A stretch of 64,000 nucleotides of DNA from Cristatella mucedo (GCA_009760855.2 WPIO01000055.1:2630001-2694000), one strand, 5' to 3'; counted from the stretch's first letter, positions 47,338-59,729 are shown. Notes: generated by a model not told the origin, from the letters alone. Made by a program: numbers and translations.

Positions 47338-48637
47338 GTAAGCTAAAAGCGTGCGTCGCTGCGTCGTAACGCACTTTCCGGGAAGTAGCCGCTGGACAGA
47401 CAAGCCTCCGGAAGCCGCAGGCGACTCTCAGTCGACTGGCACCCATACGAAGCCTTCATACCTCCAGCTCAAACGGCCGGTATCTCAGGCAGCACTAGTG
47501 CTGTGGTTTTATGCTTTGTGGCAGCGGGCTTCCGGTCGATGCCGGCTTCCAGAAGACGCAGACGCTGGTTTACCTTCTCTATCCCTGTTGGCGCAGTAGG
47601 AGCCTTGCCGGTGCAGGCATGTCCTACCCTCGCCATGCGACAGAATGCAATTGCATCGCAATTCACACCCGTGGGTTCTAGCTGAGCAGCTTGTGAATTC
47701 GAAATCGCAGAAGTCCGCCTTCGTACATTATGGCGCCCGTCGTCTTCAGAAACTGCAGCAGCAGCAGCAGCCCCGAGGGGTGTTGTCGACTTCCCCCCTT
47801 TCATTCCGTCCGCATTCGCCCAGCTCGGACTCTGCAGCGAGGTCTCTGCCGGCAGCGCAAGCCGCCCCATTGTTTGTTACCATCAAAGCGCGTTTTATTC
47901 CTTTGTTTGCCTGGCCTGCAGCTGCTTCTGGCAATGCAGGTTGGCGACGCGTCGGTTCGACGACGTCGAGTTTTTAATCAGCGGTCAACGGTCGAAGCGT
48001 CAGTCCCATAAAGCCGATAGTCTCTGCCGAAGCCTGGCTGCTAGGGCTGACGTGCACGTGCCATTGCAGTCTTATGAAAATCAGCAAAACCCTGCTTAGA
48101 TTGTCCTTCGTAGCTCGCAGAAAGTGAATGGTATCGGTGTTCTTGGAATCTTCCTTGTGGATGAGGATGGTCTCAGAACAGTACCCGCACGCCCACTTCC
48201 GGAGAATGCTGGGACGCTCACCATCAAGCATGGCTCGCTACAGCACTTACGGTTACTTCTTATAAAAGAATGAGACCAAGAGACAGAATGAGCTCCTCCG
48301 AAAGGTAGTTAGCACGTCTCAGGTGCGACCAAGCCCGAGTACGATTTTCCTAGGTTTGAAGCTGAACGCTAAAGGTGAGCTGCACAGCAGGCCCACTTAA
48401 ACCATTCTAACAAAGGACTGGCACTTCCATTTTCGCGAAGCGGCCCGAACTGACCTCGTAAGCCAACAGAAATCTCTGCATTCGTTCGTGTATTAGTATA
48501 CGCCCACATTCACTATGAAAATTTGATCAGCCCGCTAGAGAACCAGAAGCCTCTATAAACTGATTCGTACCATCTGTCCCTCCATTGCAGATTCTTTTTT
48601 TACCATCACCATATAGATAAATAAATAAATAAAATAA
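47338..48637. other. Presumed intron start of the Ig-type gene; no other gene seen
   Basis: This is moderately GC-rich sequence with short frames that match nothing I recognise. If the 47274 exon pairs with the 61214 exon, this is the start of a 13.9-kb intron. Confidence 0.4.
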
Positions 48638-48806
48638 ATCCTAGCTGATTAAACAGCCTCTTCTTGCATAGCGACAGTAGAGCCTTTACGGCTATCACCA
48701 CCGCTTGCAGCGGCGATAAAGAATCGCCCACCGCAGGAATAAAACCCACGACCTCGGGACCGAGGTCGTGAAAGCAACCACCTTACCTAGTGTGCCATCA
48801 CGGCTG
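48638..48806 (-). mobile_element. SINE family B, well-preserved copy
   Basis: The reverse complement reads CGTGATGGCACACTAGGTAA, CACGACCTCGGTCCCGAGGT, GGCGATTCTTTATCGCCGCT, GGTGATAGCCGTAAAGGCTC and ends GAGGCTGTTTAATCAGC. It is followed (left, + strand) by AAAT repeats at 48617-48640, which would be its 3' tail. Confidence 0.88.
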
Positions 48807-49334
48807 AAGCGATGTATCTCTCTGGTGAAGTACCTGACTGGTGCTGCAAAGAAAGTGCACTGCCCGAGAAGCCTTCGGAACCTGATTGCTCGCTCGGTCT
48901 GCAAACTCATGCCTCCGAGGAAACTCAGATGCCGACCGTGATGGGCTGCCATGGTTACGGAGGAGCTGCTGATGGGAAGGGACTTTCCGGCAAATTACTG
49001 GTTACTGTCTGTTCCTGAGTACAGTTTCATATGCCAATATAGCTAGCGCCTGTGGAAATTGGTGTAGTTTTGGCAAACCATTTGTTAGTAAATTAAAATT
49101 GTTACTGGCTTGAGTAAATGCTCAGAACTAATGCTTCTATGCAGGCCCTGTACAATTGGGGGAGGCGTTCGAGTCCTGCAGCTCGCAATTATTAATAGAT
49201 CAATGCCGGCAGTAGTGATGAACTCTAATTAATTTCTAATGTTATATAACTGAGGCTTTTCGATCAGCTAAAGTTTACCTCAATACCTAACCGTTATGGA
49301 AGTATGATGCTGCCACCTCAACCCGCTTCCGGTT

Positions 49335-49600
49335 CATCAACTGAGACAGAGCATAATTCTTCCACTGACCCACAAGGACCGACATGGCCTGCCCCTCCAT
49401 AATAAGCCAAACCGCCGAACCAGTTTTAGACTCCTTGTAGCCTCAGGTTCTATAAGGGCAGCACATTTTCTGTACCATTTCTTCGCTCAAAGACGCTTCG
49501 CTGGCGACACCTGGCTTCTGCTCTTCGGCTCCTAGATTGTTGAACTCCCACAATCCTCAAGTAACGACATACACTGTTATGCTGCCGATTGTCGCATACT
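49335..49600 (+). mobile_element. Family-2 LINE 3' ORF remnant
   Basis: CTGACCCACAAGG...CATGGCCTGCCCCTCCATA parallels LTHKAHHGLA-PPY, and ACCATTTCTTCGCTCAAAGA parallels the VPFLRLKT block of the other copies. It is heavily decayed. Confidence 0.5.
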
Positions 49601-51149
49601 TTTTCCAATGTGTACTTTTTTGCTATGCAATTATTTCTTATAGCCAATGCTATAAGATACAGGTGCGTTTTTGATTCTCACCTGCAAAGTTGCATAGCGG
49701 CAGGTTAGAGTGGTGACTGAAAGCACGTCAGCTGAGTTTGAGTTATTGACTGTCACGATCTTCGTCTGGTTTCCAAAAGAAACATTTTCGCAATGCTTCT
49801 ACTAGCCAAAGAGATTATTACAATAAATTTATTGTATACATATACTACCATGGCTTCATACTGAACGCCAACATTTACGTTTGTAGATATTGTGTAGAAG
49901 TTATTCGCAGGTCCTAGTCCATTATTTACAAGCTACAATTTCACGATTCACAATTTCACGTTTGCCACAGTAGGCAATCCCGTAGCCCTTACCTTTGATA
50001 CGCGCAAAGGCTATTCTGGCTTTACACGGATGATGCTGTGAAATCTGGAGTCTTTCGACTCTTTTTCCTTTATTGCAGATATGGGGCCATACTAATGTAC
50101 AGTCAATATACATTATTGGTAAATTTTAGTTTGACAGCACATGATGAGGATTTGGCTGTATGAAATCAGCAGCCTATGCGAGTTAGAGTATCAATTGCTC
50201 ACAGAAAATGTGTAGTGAATCTGGTAATCTGCATATTTTATTGCAGTTTAATGATATGTAGCAGATGTGATAAATACTCTGGTTTTATGAAAGACTCTGC
50301 TAGCTTCGATTGCCCAGTAGCATAATTGGTCTAATCGGAGCAAAGGTTCTCTCACTTCGACACCAAGCAAAAATGATAGAATATTATATGACTTGGAATT
50401 TCTTATTCCAAATAATCACGGATTCTGGAAAAACCTCTTCGTTGTAATTATAATATAGAAAAAACGAATAATATCTCTGCAGTCATCATACAAAGCAGTA
50501 GGGTCGACACTTATGGATGAAGTAAACGAATTTTCCTTCCACTGGCTAATTATCGGAAGCATCCTGTAAACCTCCAACTCTTAAATCCTAAATCAGAGGC
50601 AGCCTCAGGTCGTTTTGCCACTATGACTGAAGGCGTGGCTAAAAATCTTACTCGACGACAGTTGAAATAATGATGTAGTCACTGTATTTTTGTTCTTACT
50701 TTCTATTAGATCACCATGTAGAAAGGACGGTCTTTAAGTGCCAAGAAACTCTTCAATGAGAATTTTAAAAGTAAAAATAAAAAATGCAGCAATATGAAAC
50801 GTAGTATTGCCTGCAGGATGTAAAAGTTCTTGTGCTTCTTTACTTTTGTCTCAAATGTAAAACACTAGCAATTACTCCCTAAATACTTTATTTTCTCGAT
50901 CCAGCTAGTGATCAGATTGAAATTAAAAATTTGCCATAAGAAAGCTAACCAATTGATGTCTTGTGGTTCACGTTTAGATGCAAAATCTACGCAAAATAAA
51001 AAATGCATACGTTTAACATTAATTTAATTTACATAGTGCCAAGATGACCATTAAAAAGGGTCACAGATTGATTAATTTTGTAGATATGCTCCTGTGAGTT
51101 AGCTCTCAAGGTGAGCATTAATAATAAAGACACGTGGGTCCATTAGCCA
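49601..51149. other. AT-rich sequence with no recognised feature
   Basis: Only short, unremarkable frames occur on both strands. I see no exon, RNA gene or clear repeat. Confidence 0.5.
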
Positions 51150-53893
51150 TCAAAATTTCAAGAAATCTGGGTCTGATGCAGATCTAGTCAATTTCAAAGA
51201 ATTCCTTCGAGTTTACACCCGGAAGCTTAAGCAATACAGGGTTCCTGAGTTCCTGCCAGTCGGACCATAAACAGATTTATAAGACAGTAATAATATTAAT
51301 ATTATTAATAATAATGCACTTGATAAAGCGCCCTCAGAGAACTCAATCGCCTTCTAGGTGCTTTACGTTTGCTGCAAAGGGAAATGCAATTGGAAGGCGA
51401 GTAATATCATGCTTGATAAACAAACAACATGAATAACATGGCTAGTTGTGACATGCACAGGGTCAGCATGAAAATGTGGTTAGGGGCAGCATGCACAGTG
51501 TCAGCACGCATAAGCACATCAAGGACGAATCACAGGGATTCACTAAATGCTGTCCTAAATAGGTGTGTTTTTAAGTTCTTTTTAAATGTGGTCAAGTCAG
51601 GAGATGTTCGGACACAAGTCGGGGGCGGGGAGTTCCAGGCTTTGGGAGCATACGAACTAAATGCACGGTCTCCAAAGGATTTGAGGTTTGTACGAGGAAT
51701 TGGTAGAGTGTTGGATTGCCAAAAGCGGGTGGTACGATGCTTGGCCTGGTGGGGGAGTAGATCTGAGAGGTAGGCTGGAGCCAAAGAATAAAGTGACCTA
51801 ACAGTGAGTGACAAAACCTTGAAGTCAATCCGTTGCTTGACTGGTAGCCAGTGCAGGTCGGCGAAAAGTGGTGTGATGCGGCAACTGCGACGCTCAGGTC
51901 AGATAAGCCTAGCTGTGGAGTTTTGCACCAGCTGCAATCACCTGATCGCATGTGCCGGTAGGCCAGTAAGCAGTGAGCTGCAGAAGTCGAGACGGAATGT
52001 CATGAATGCATGGACCAACTTACACGTGGTATCCTTATCTAAACAAGCCCGAATTTTAGCAGGAAACCATTTACTGGCGAATCCTGAGAATACTGGTGAA
52101 TCCTGAGGTCCGACTCCCCGGATATTAAGCGCTCAGCTGAAAAGTTTCCAGCCTTCTTTACTAAAAAAATTGTTTACATTTGTGCCTCCCTAAAGCACCC
52201 CTCCGACTAAAGCAATCGCAGTATCGCAACCTGTGACCTTCCATAAAAGGTTTTCCGAGGTTTCTGCGTGCGATGTGGCTACCTTAATAAGGTTTAGCAA
52301 AATGAGCTCGTCTCCTCAAGACCCTGTACCATCATCTCCGTGGTCTTCACTGGCAGACGAACTTTGCCCTGCCATAAACGAGATTTGAAATGCTTTTTTG
52401 TTAAAAGAGGTCGTCCCTAAGTCCTCGAAATCGGCAATCGTAAAACCCATAATTGAAAAGCCTGGATTAGATACAGAGGTCCTTGAAAAATAGCACCCAG
52501 TTTCCCTTCTTCTTTTCTTGTCAAAATTATTGAAAAAACTGTTGCTAAACAGCAGGTTGAACGTATCGAAAAGAATTAAATGTTAAAACATTTCAATCAG
52601 GGTTCAAGAGGCAGCACTACACTGAAACTGCTCTCCTCCTTGTTAACAATGACATTCTACGTGGCAACAATGACCGGAATGTCACTGCCCTAGCTCAGTC
52701 ACCTGCCTTAGACACCATTGACCATGATGTTCTACTTGAACGATTGAGAACAACGATCAGTCTGGTAGACAAAGGACTGGCGTTGTTCAAATCGCACTTG
52801 TCTGATCGTGTTCAATCCGTGTCGTGTGGGGGTCAGGTCTCACACATGAGATGGGTCACCTGTGTAGTCCCTCAAGGATATGTACTCGGTTCTATGCTGT
52901 TCTCCTATACTCAACCTCTGGGAAAAGTGATTAAGGCCCATGGAGTAGGATATCACTTTCATGTTGACGATACTCAGCTGTATTTGTCATTCAAACCGTC
53001 GGAATCTGCTGCAGCAACAGAGAAACTGAATGCTTACCTTGCCGACATTCAATCCTGGATTTCGGAAAACTTCTTGGAACTAAATGACGATAAAACCGAA
53101 CTGCTGCTCATAGGACACACTAAGCATGTGGATGGATTAAAAGGCTTTGCTCTTCTAATAGGTGATTCTGTTGTGGGACCATAACCACATGCTCGAAATC
53201 TAGGTGTCATTTTCGACAGCTACATGAATTTGAAAAGCTTCATCCAGAAGACTGCTTCTACAGCTAGCGATCACGTCCGATCCCCATCCAAGATTAGGAG
53301 CTGTCTTCCACAGTGGCTTGTAGGAAAGTTAACTAGCTCATTATTTCTGTCTCGGCTTGATTATTGTAATTCCCTCTGGGCTGGGCTACCAAAGAAAGCA
53401 ACTAGGCCACTGCAGCTGACTATGAATATGGCTGCAAGGCTAGTCTTCAAGTCCCAGAGGTTAGAGCACGTGTCTCCTTTGTTAAAAGAGCTAGGATGGA
53501 TGCCGGTTGAGCAATGGATACAGAGCAAAGTTCTTACGCTGACCCACAAAGCCCACCACGGCTTAGCTCTTTTGTACCTAGCTGAACTCCTGCACCAGTT
53601 TTCAGCTTCCTCGTGCCCTCAGGTCTTGCACTGAAAATAAATTAGCTGTTCCATTCCTCCGCTTAAAGACCGTTGGCAACAGAAGCATGAGCTTTGCAAG
53701 TCCTAGACTGGAGCTCGCTTCCACAATTCTTAGGCAACGACAACAACTCTCCTGCTGCCGACTACGGCTCATCCTTTTCAGCAGTCCTGAGCTGCTACTT
53801 CCATGCTACTCACTACCTCAACTGCTCTCCTGACTCAGCTATGCTTCCCACGTTCTCTTTGTTGCGTGAGACGAAGTTGGTAGGCTACCGAAT
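51150..53893 (+). mobile_element. Family-2 non-LTR retrotransposon, second copy, interrupted
   Basis: The segment 51150-51284 (linker: CAAGAAATCTGGGTCTGATG, TTTACACCCGGAAGCTTAAG) corresponds to 44665-44815 of the first copy. The element resumes near 52069-52140 and runs through reverse transcriptase motifs TISLVDKGLALFKSHLSDRV, GYHFHVDDTQLYLSFKPSES (first Tyr of Y-x-D-D replaced by His), SSLFLSRLDYCNSLWAGLPK and MPVEQWIQSKVLTLTHKAHH to a truncated tail. Stops and frameshifts are present. Confidence 0.8.
51285..52066 (-). mobile_element. Family-1 LINE nested antisense in the family-2 copy
   Basis: The tail with TAAT/ATT repeats is at the left edge; - strand frames 51814-51530 and 51951-51592 together give the reverse transcriptase C-terminus (YLSDLLPHQAKHRTTRF, LKSFGDRAFSSYAPKAWNSP), with a frameshift between them. 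It interrupts the host after GACAGTAA. Confidence 0.85.
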
Positions 53894-53899
53894 TTAATA

Positions 53900-54367
53900 A
53901 GATAAATACAACTAATTCAAGTTTAATTTAAGTCGTCCAAGCTTCTATGCATACCATCCGGAATTTATAGTGGAACCGTCGGTAGCCGAAGCTGAGCACC
54001 GCCACAGTAAGGCGCCATCATAGTAACACACAGCTTCTCATGGCACATCTTCAACATACCTAAAGTAAACTTATTGCAACCACACACAGAGAAGACAAGT
54101 AGAAAACCGGAAGACAGACTGACAGTCCTGATGACGACACAGAGTCTGGAATGGAACCGGTTCTGCCACCACTAACACACGTGGCATTAGCGAAGCTTAA
54201 CAGAACTCAAGGGGGCGAATGGCCTTGATGGCCTTGATCGAGAGAGAATATAAAACATAGAAAAAAAGCAGACAGACCGGCTCGTATCATTGCGCGAGAT
54301 GAGCACTAATTGACGTCACACATTTTAAATTACCATGTTGGACAGTCTGTCGGAGCAAAATGCATTG
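53900..54367. other. Unassigned sequence
   Basis: No gene, RNA or recognised repeat is seen between the broken family-2 tail and the next family-1 tail. Confidence 0.4.
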
Positions 54368-55380
54368 TAATGATAATAACAATAATATTACATTTGCTAA
54401 AGCGCCCCCAGAGAACTTAATCTCTTTCTAGGGGCTTTGTATTTGCTGCAAAGGAAGCAAGATCGAATGATTAGTAGTAGCATGCTCAATAAACATCAAG
54501 AATACTATGCTTAGGGGTGACGTGTGCACTTTGTCGGCATGCAAATATGGTCAGTGGCTGCGTGCACAGTGTCGAAACACATGAGCACACAATGGACGAA
54601 TCACAAAGACCCACTAATTGCTGTGAGAAATAAATGCGGTTTTAGTTTCTTTTTAATGTAGTTCAAGTCAGACTACGTCGTGACGCAAGCTGGTAGTTAG
54701 TTCCAGGCTTTGGGAGCATACTTAACTAAAGGCACGGTCTTCGAAGGATTTGAGGTTCGTACGAGGTATAGCTAGATGATTAGATTCCAAAAAGTGGGTG
54801 ATACCATGCTTAGCCTGGTTTTCTAGTAGATCTGATAGGTAGTCTGGAGCCAAAGAATTAATGGATCTAAAAGAGACAGAAAAGAAAGTGACAGTGAAAG
54901 TAAAAGAGTGACGGAACCTTCAAGTCGATGTGCCGCTTGACCGGAAGCCAGTACAGGTGGGCGAGAAATGGCGTGACGTGGCAACTAAGACGCTCATGAC
55001 TACGCAACGACATCTACTCTCCAACTGCCGACTATGGCACATCTTTTTCAGCGGTCCTGAACTGCTACTTCTATGCTACTCTCTACCTCAACTGCTCTCC
55101 TAACTCTGCTATGCTTCCCACTTTCTCGTTGTTGCGTGAGACGAAGTTTGTTGGCTACCGAATGCATACCGAAAGCCGCTTAGGCTGTGAGTGCGCTATA
55201 CAAAACTCTCCTGCGTAACACCCACATGGTCTTTATGACTTTGTGGAGTTACTGACGGAGATACATATACACATATATATATATGACTAAACGTAGATGC
55301 AGGGTTTGACACCAGCTGTAAGCGATTGCACAGGCCGGTAGACTAGCAAGCAGTGAGTTTCAGAAGTCGAGACGGGATTA
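54368..55380 (-). mobile_element. Family-1 LINE copy, interrupted
   Basis: The left part 54368-55000 covers the tail and the end of the reverse transcriptase ORF. The sequence resumes at 55288 (TAAACGTAGATGCAGGGTTT) and runs to about 55380 at the family's CAGAAGTCGAGACGGGAT box. The gap is exactly filled by a family-2 derivative. Confidence 0.8.
55001..55282 (+). mobile_element. Short family-2 derivative nested in family-1 LINE
   Basis: It starts TACGCAACGACATCTACTCT, identical to the start of 19145-19424, and ends in ACATAT-type repeats. Five bases, ATGAC, occur on each side (54996-55000 and 55283-55287), consistent with a target-site duplication. Confidence 0.85.
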
Positions 55381-55694
55381 TTCCATCGTTACAGTATTTG
55401 CTCAGTTTTAGACTCTCTACAAAAAATTTGGTTTTGCGGGATATTAGCTGCATGGATTTTAGAGCATACATTTTCACTTGGTCACGGTGATGGCGTGGCA
55501 CCCAAATTAATGGAGTTTATTTCAGACTAACGATGATAGAAAGCATGTACGGGTGCAAGGCAATAGCTAGGGTTTAGATGCGAATGCATGCTAGAATGGT
55601 GTATCCTCCGACATATACTACTGAAGTATCCGACTAGTGGGGCGAGAAACAGCGGAAAAGATGCATGAGCCCTTGGGTTGGAATTGACAAGATA

Positions 55695-55862
55695 CAAAAT
55701 TACGACCTCGGTCCCGAGATCGTGGGCTCGAATCTTGTGTGGGCGATCCTTTATCGCTGCTGCAAGAGGTGGTTATAGTGGTAAAGGCTCCTCTGTCGCT
55801 ATGAAATAGCCGTAAAGGCTTTCTGTCACTGTTCAAAAGAGGCTGTTAAATCAGCTAGTATA
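55695..55862 (+). mobile_element. SINE family B with internal partial duplication
   Basis: TACGACCTCGGTCCCGAGAT, a B-box-like GGGCTCGAATCTTG, GGCGATCCTTTATCGCTGCT and the GAGGCTGTTAAATCAGC end are present. The GTAAAGGCTC..CTGTCGCTATG segment occurs twice. Confidence 0.8.
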
Positions 55863-55909
55863 TAAATTGCTGCGGAAAATTCACGTTGCATTCTTTTAGA
55901 AATTCATTG

Positions 55910-56352
55910 ATCCTGTACTACCACCTAGCTGAACTGCTGCACCAGTTTCAGCCCCTTCGCCCCCTCATGTCCTGTGTGGACAATACATTAGCTGTTCCAT
56001 TCCTTCGCTTAAAGACCGTTGGCAACAGAAGCTTGAGCTCTGCAGGTCCTAGACTCTCGAGCTCGCTTCCACAATTCTTATGCGGCGACAATTACTCTCC
56101 GGCTGCCGACTATGGCTCATCGTTTTCAGCGGTCTTGAGCTGCTACTTCCGTGCTGCTCACTACCTTAACTGCTCTCCTGACTCTGCTATGCTTCCCACT
56201 TTCTCTTTGTTGAGTGAGACGAAGTCTGTTGACTACCGAGTGGGTACCGAAAGCTGCTTAGGCTGTGAGTGCGCTATACAAAACTCTCCTGGATAATACC
56301 CACATGGTCTTTATGACTTTGTGGAGTTACAGACGGAGATACATTATATTAC
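55910..56352 (+). mobile_element. Family-2 LINE 3' end
   Basis: This covers the last part of the ORF (HLAELLHQFQPLRPLMSCVD, VPFLRLKTVGNRSLSSAGPR) and the tail (TATACAAAACTCTCCTGGAT) ending in ACATTATATT. It is 5' truncated and has the TTCCGTGCTGCTCACTACC variant. Confidence 0.85.
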
Positions 56353-56463
56353 ATAACAATATGATCAATTCCTATATGAGAACTCGAACTAGTCTCTCAA
56401 AGTAATCAGAGTTAGGATTGCCCAGAAAACCACGAATCAGCAGGCCCTTAGATGAAATAGAAA

Positions 56464-56632
56464 ATTACAGCTGTTTCAAAAGCTTCTTTTGTAAAAAAGA
56501 CTGAAGAGTGTTTACGGCTGTCACCAACGCTTGTAGTGGTGATGGAGCATCAACCACCTGAGGTATTGAACTCACGACCTTAGTACCGAGGTCGTGAAAA
56601 GCAACAGCCTAAACTAGTGTGCCATCATGTAT
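56464..56632 (-). mobile_element. SINE family B, diverged copy
   Basis: The reverse complement contains CACGACCTCGGTACTAAGGT and GTGGTTGATGCTCCATCACC, matching the SINE B body with many substitutions. Confidence 0.75.
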
Positions 56633-56935
56633 CACCATGGTTTAAAAATGTGCGAAGCCACTCTCCCATTCTGCTTAGCCAATTAAAGATTTTAAAATTA
56701 ATGATCTTTATATTTGTTCCGACTAAGGTGCCTGCCACGATCCTTGTCTCAGAAACCTTTGCATTTCAAAGGTAATTAAAATCTGGTGACTCATTTTATA
56801 GAAGTGCTGAAAAGCATTCGATGTGGCACAACTTTGCTAACAGTTGATTCACTGTCACCATCAATGGTCGACCAGTAGTTTCCAATATGAGGTTTTCTCC
56901 TGAAGAAAAATCTTTTGACTTTGCAGCAAGCGGGT

Positions 56936-56990
56936 GACTGACGTAAAGGCTCTTCTGTCGCTATATAAAAGAGGCTGTTAAATCAGCTGG
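56936..56990 (+). mobile_element. SINE family B 3' half
   Basis: GTAAAGGCTCTTCTGTCGCT, ATATAAAAGAGGCTGTTAAA and TCAGCTGG match the family end. The head is missing. Confidence 0.7.
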
Positions 56991-57354
56991 TATTTTTTTG
57001 ATGTGCACAGAGTGATCATAGAGGAGGAGACGGGTACTTGATCCGGTTATCGAGAGGCACTTCTTTGGGGTATCTGTACGAGATGTCTATGGTTAGGCAC
57101 CGTTCACTCATGTTGCTGGCCTTTACTTAAGCCTCAATTAGACCGAATTTTTGGCTGAACTAAGGCCATCTTGCTGAAGGAAGGAGTAAAACAATAATTT
57201 GGTGACACTTTTTCGGCTCACACGCTTGGTGTGTCCTATGAGTGACAGGTCAATTTTTATCTTTGTTTTAATTAAGAAAATTGAGTTTCAGCAAGAAAAG
57301 CATTAGAAGTCGCGGTATCGTCCGATTGTGCAAATGATACAACAACTGGGTATG

Positions 57355-57690
57355 CTTCCAAAGCCTAGTATTCACTTCCGACTTGCGTCACGATATCCCC
57401 TCACTTGACCACATTTACAAACAAAAAACGCATTTATTTATCACACCATTTAAAAATTACCTGTCATTCGCCCTTTATGTGCTTATGTGTGCTGACATTG
57501 TGCATGCTGGCACTAACCATAATTGCATGCTGACCCAGTGCACGTCACCCGTACCCACGTGATTCTTTTTGATATTGAGCATGCTACCACTAACCATTCG
57601 ATCGTGCTTCCTGTGTAGGAAAGGTGAAGTGCCTAGAAAGAGATTAAGTTCCCTTAGTGTGCTATATCAAATGTACTATTATTAATATTC
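57355..57690 (+). mobile_element. Family-1 LINE 3' end
   Basis: GCTTCCAAAGCCTAGTATTC (APKAW-type codons), CCCCTCACTTGACCACATTT, GCATGCTGACCCAGTGCACG and the GAAGTGCCTAGAAAGAGATT tail are present, ending ATTATTAATATT. Confidence 0.8.
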
Positions 57691-57750
57691 TTACGTTATG
57701 CATAGATGATATAGCAAATTTCAGAAGCCAAAATCACATTTCCTTTCCTG

Positions 57751-57918
57751 ATGTTCGGTGTAAATAAAAAACAGAAACGACAGAAAGCAGACCCTGATGT
57801 TGTCAAGTGGTTATTGAGACGTGACCACCAAATGAAGCCGGTTGACCAAGGTCGGAAAAATGAGATTTGTGCCTCGCCAGTGCATTATTTTACAGACCTT
57901 TTAATCTCAATTGTTCAA
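57751..57918 (+). CDS. Uncharacterised short frame, possible exon
   Basis: ATG opens MFGVNKKQKRQKADPDVVKW, then LLRRDHQMKPVDQGRKNEIC and ASPVHYFTDLLISIVQ, where a good donor (CAA-GTAAGA) follows. I do not recognise it. The basic, charged composition is compatible with a real exon or a transposon-derived frame. There is no clear promoter or partner exon. Confidence 0.15.
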
Positions 57919-58002
57919 GTAAGACGTCGTAGCTTCAGTTTTCAAAACAGCCGGAGCAGTTTCTCAAGAGATAGGGTGGTTTCTAACCAATTATTGAGAT
58001 AG

Positions 58003-59094
58003 AAAACTCTATAGCTCTCATTTCATTTCTACAGCTTCCTTTAAACATTGTTAGAGTACATACAAATTGCTATTCGAGAAATCGCCTAATTTACTTGCAA
58101 TATATTCTATTTAGTGAACAGCAATTTTTTTCCTGACTATTGAGTTTTTTATAGTGTTATAATTAAAGTTAAGTGAAAAGAGGTTGTAATAATCCCAATT
58201 GGCATACGGGAGTATGCTATGAAGACCTCAAATATCTTATTTATTTCGGAGTAGTTTCTCACTCTTTAGTAGATTTTGTTTTTGCACGCGAAGCATAATG
58301 CATTCGCTTGGTGCAGTTGATCTATTGATGCTTTGTCAATCAAATTTAGCTATCTAATATCCTCGTCCGGAGAAAAATATTCGTTTAAAGCACACTTACT
58401 GTTCCACATCTACGGATATCTCACTGTAGTGTTACGTCCGCCTGACCCTCACTATTTCGGGTTTAGGGGCTAAGCATGGCGCATGTGAAAGCCTGCACCT
58501 GGCCTAACAGCTTTAAGGAAGAAAATTCCAAATATAATTTTACTGACCACAAAACAGTTTTTTTATTAAAAACTATTTTATATTTATGCTAGGCGTACAG
58601 AATAAATAAAACACACTTTGCAACGAAGGAGAATGTACAAATCTGTAATTCAGTGTGAGAAGTCTTGAGCATTGCTGCGTACGAGAACCGTATATCTACT
58701 CAGGCTGTTTACCGCTCCCTTCAAGAAGCAATAATCTAAAGTCTGAGCCAGTTGTACTGCTTAGAAAAGCATGAAAAAACAGAAGTGCGATGTGGAGACC
58801 ATCATGCAAAAAGCCCAAAACTACACCCAGGTCCCCCGGGTAGCAATACTGGGGTCAAGTCTCTAATAATGTAGAGTGACCAGACAGAGATTAATTTCTC
58901 TTTTGGCGCTTATACGAATTTATTATTAGAATTTCTGTTAGTACTAATATTAACTAGTTCACGTGATCATCCTTATGACGAGTTTCGCACACTACCAAGT
59001 CGTCACTGCAATCCCGCTGAATTATGTCAGGAGTAAGTGATTAAGAGAATTATAGATGGCGCTCATTAACATTACAGATGGCGCTTATTAACAT
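58003..59094. other. AT-rich sequence; one doubtful SINE A tail
   Basis: At about 58855-58930, GACCAGACAGAGATTAATTT and CTCTTTTGGCGCTTATACGA faintly resemble the SINE A tail. Otherwise I see nothing. Confidence 0.35.
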
Positions 59095-59187
59095 TCGATC
59101 GCGCTTCCTTTGCAGCAAATGTAAAGTGCCTAGAAAATAATTGAGTTCTCTGAGGGTGCTATATCAGATGTATTATTAATATTACTA
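59095..59187 (+). mobile_element. Family-1 LINE 3' tail
   Basis: GCAGCAAATGTAAAGTGCCT, TTGAGTTCTCTGAGGGTGCT and TATTATTAATATT are the family tail boxes. Confidence 0.8.
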
Positions 59188-59729
59188 AACTATATTTTTT
59201 CAAAGGTTTTTCTCAGCCTTAGCTAAAATGAATTGTTACGACCTAGAAAAAACCTGAAATAACTAAATGTGGCAATGAAGTCTGACTGTTTCACGAGCTA
59301 TTCAAACCTACATAGGGATGCAAACTTTCTCAGCTAGAGTTACCGTAAACATTACTTATTTGTCTTGGATTAATTTAATGTTACTTAAAAATTGAAAAAC
59401 ATGCTCTCATTCCGGGCTCAACCAGAATATCTGTGGTAGAATCTTCACGAAATCTAAGTGCTCTGTTACAGAGCAAAAATTTACTAGTTAGTCGCAACAG
59501 CTTAAGAGTAAAGTCTTCCAACTTCTCAGCTACGTAAAAGTAAGAAATCATGAGTCTGCCTTAATTTGCGTGCGTCATCCAAGCTGGTTTTTTATGTGTG
59601 TATCAACATAGTTCCTGACAACTGAAACTCATAACTTGCAGGTTAGCGGCCTCTGCAATCAGGCATATAAATTTGATAAATAAGCAGCTGCTAGAGAGTT
59701 ATCTGTCGTTAACTTTACAATTTCGATAT

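Noticed and set aside
47469-48011. Frames of 85-133 residues after the signal-peptide exon
   Set aside because: They occur on both strands with no domain recognised and no donor/acceptor phase link to the flanking exons that I can support.
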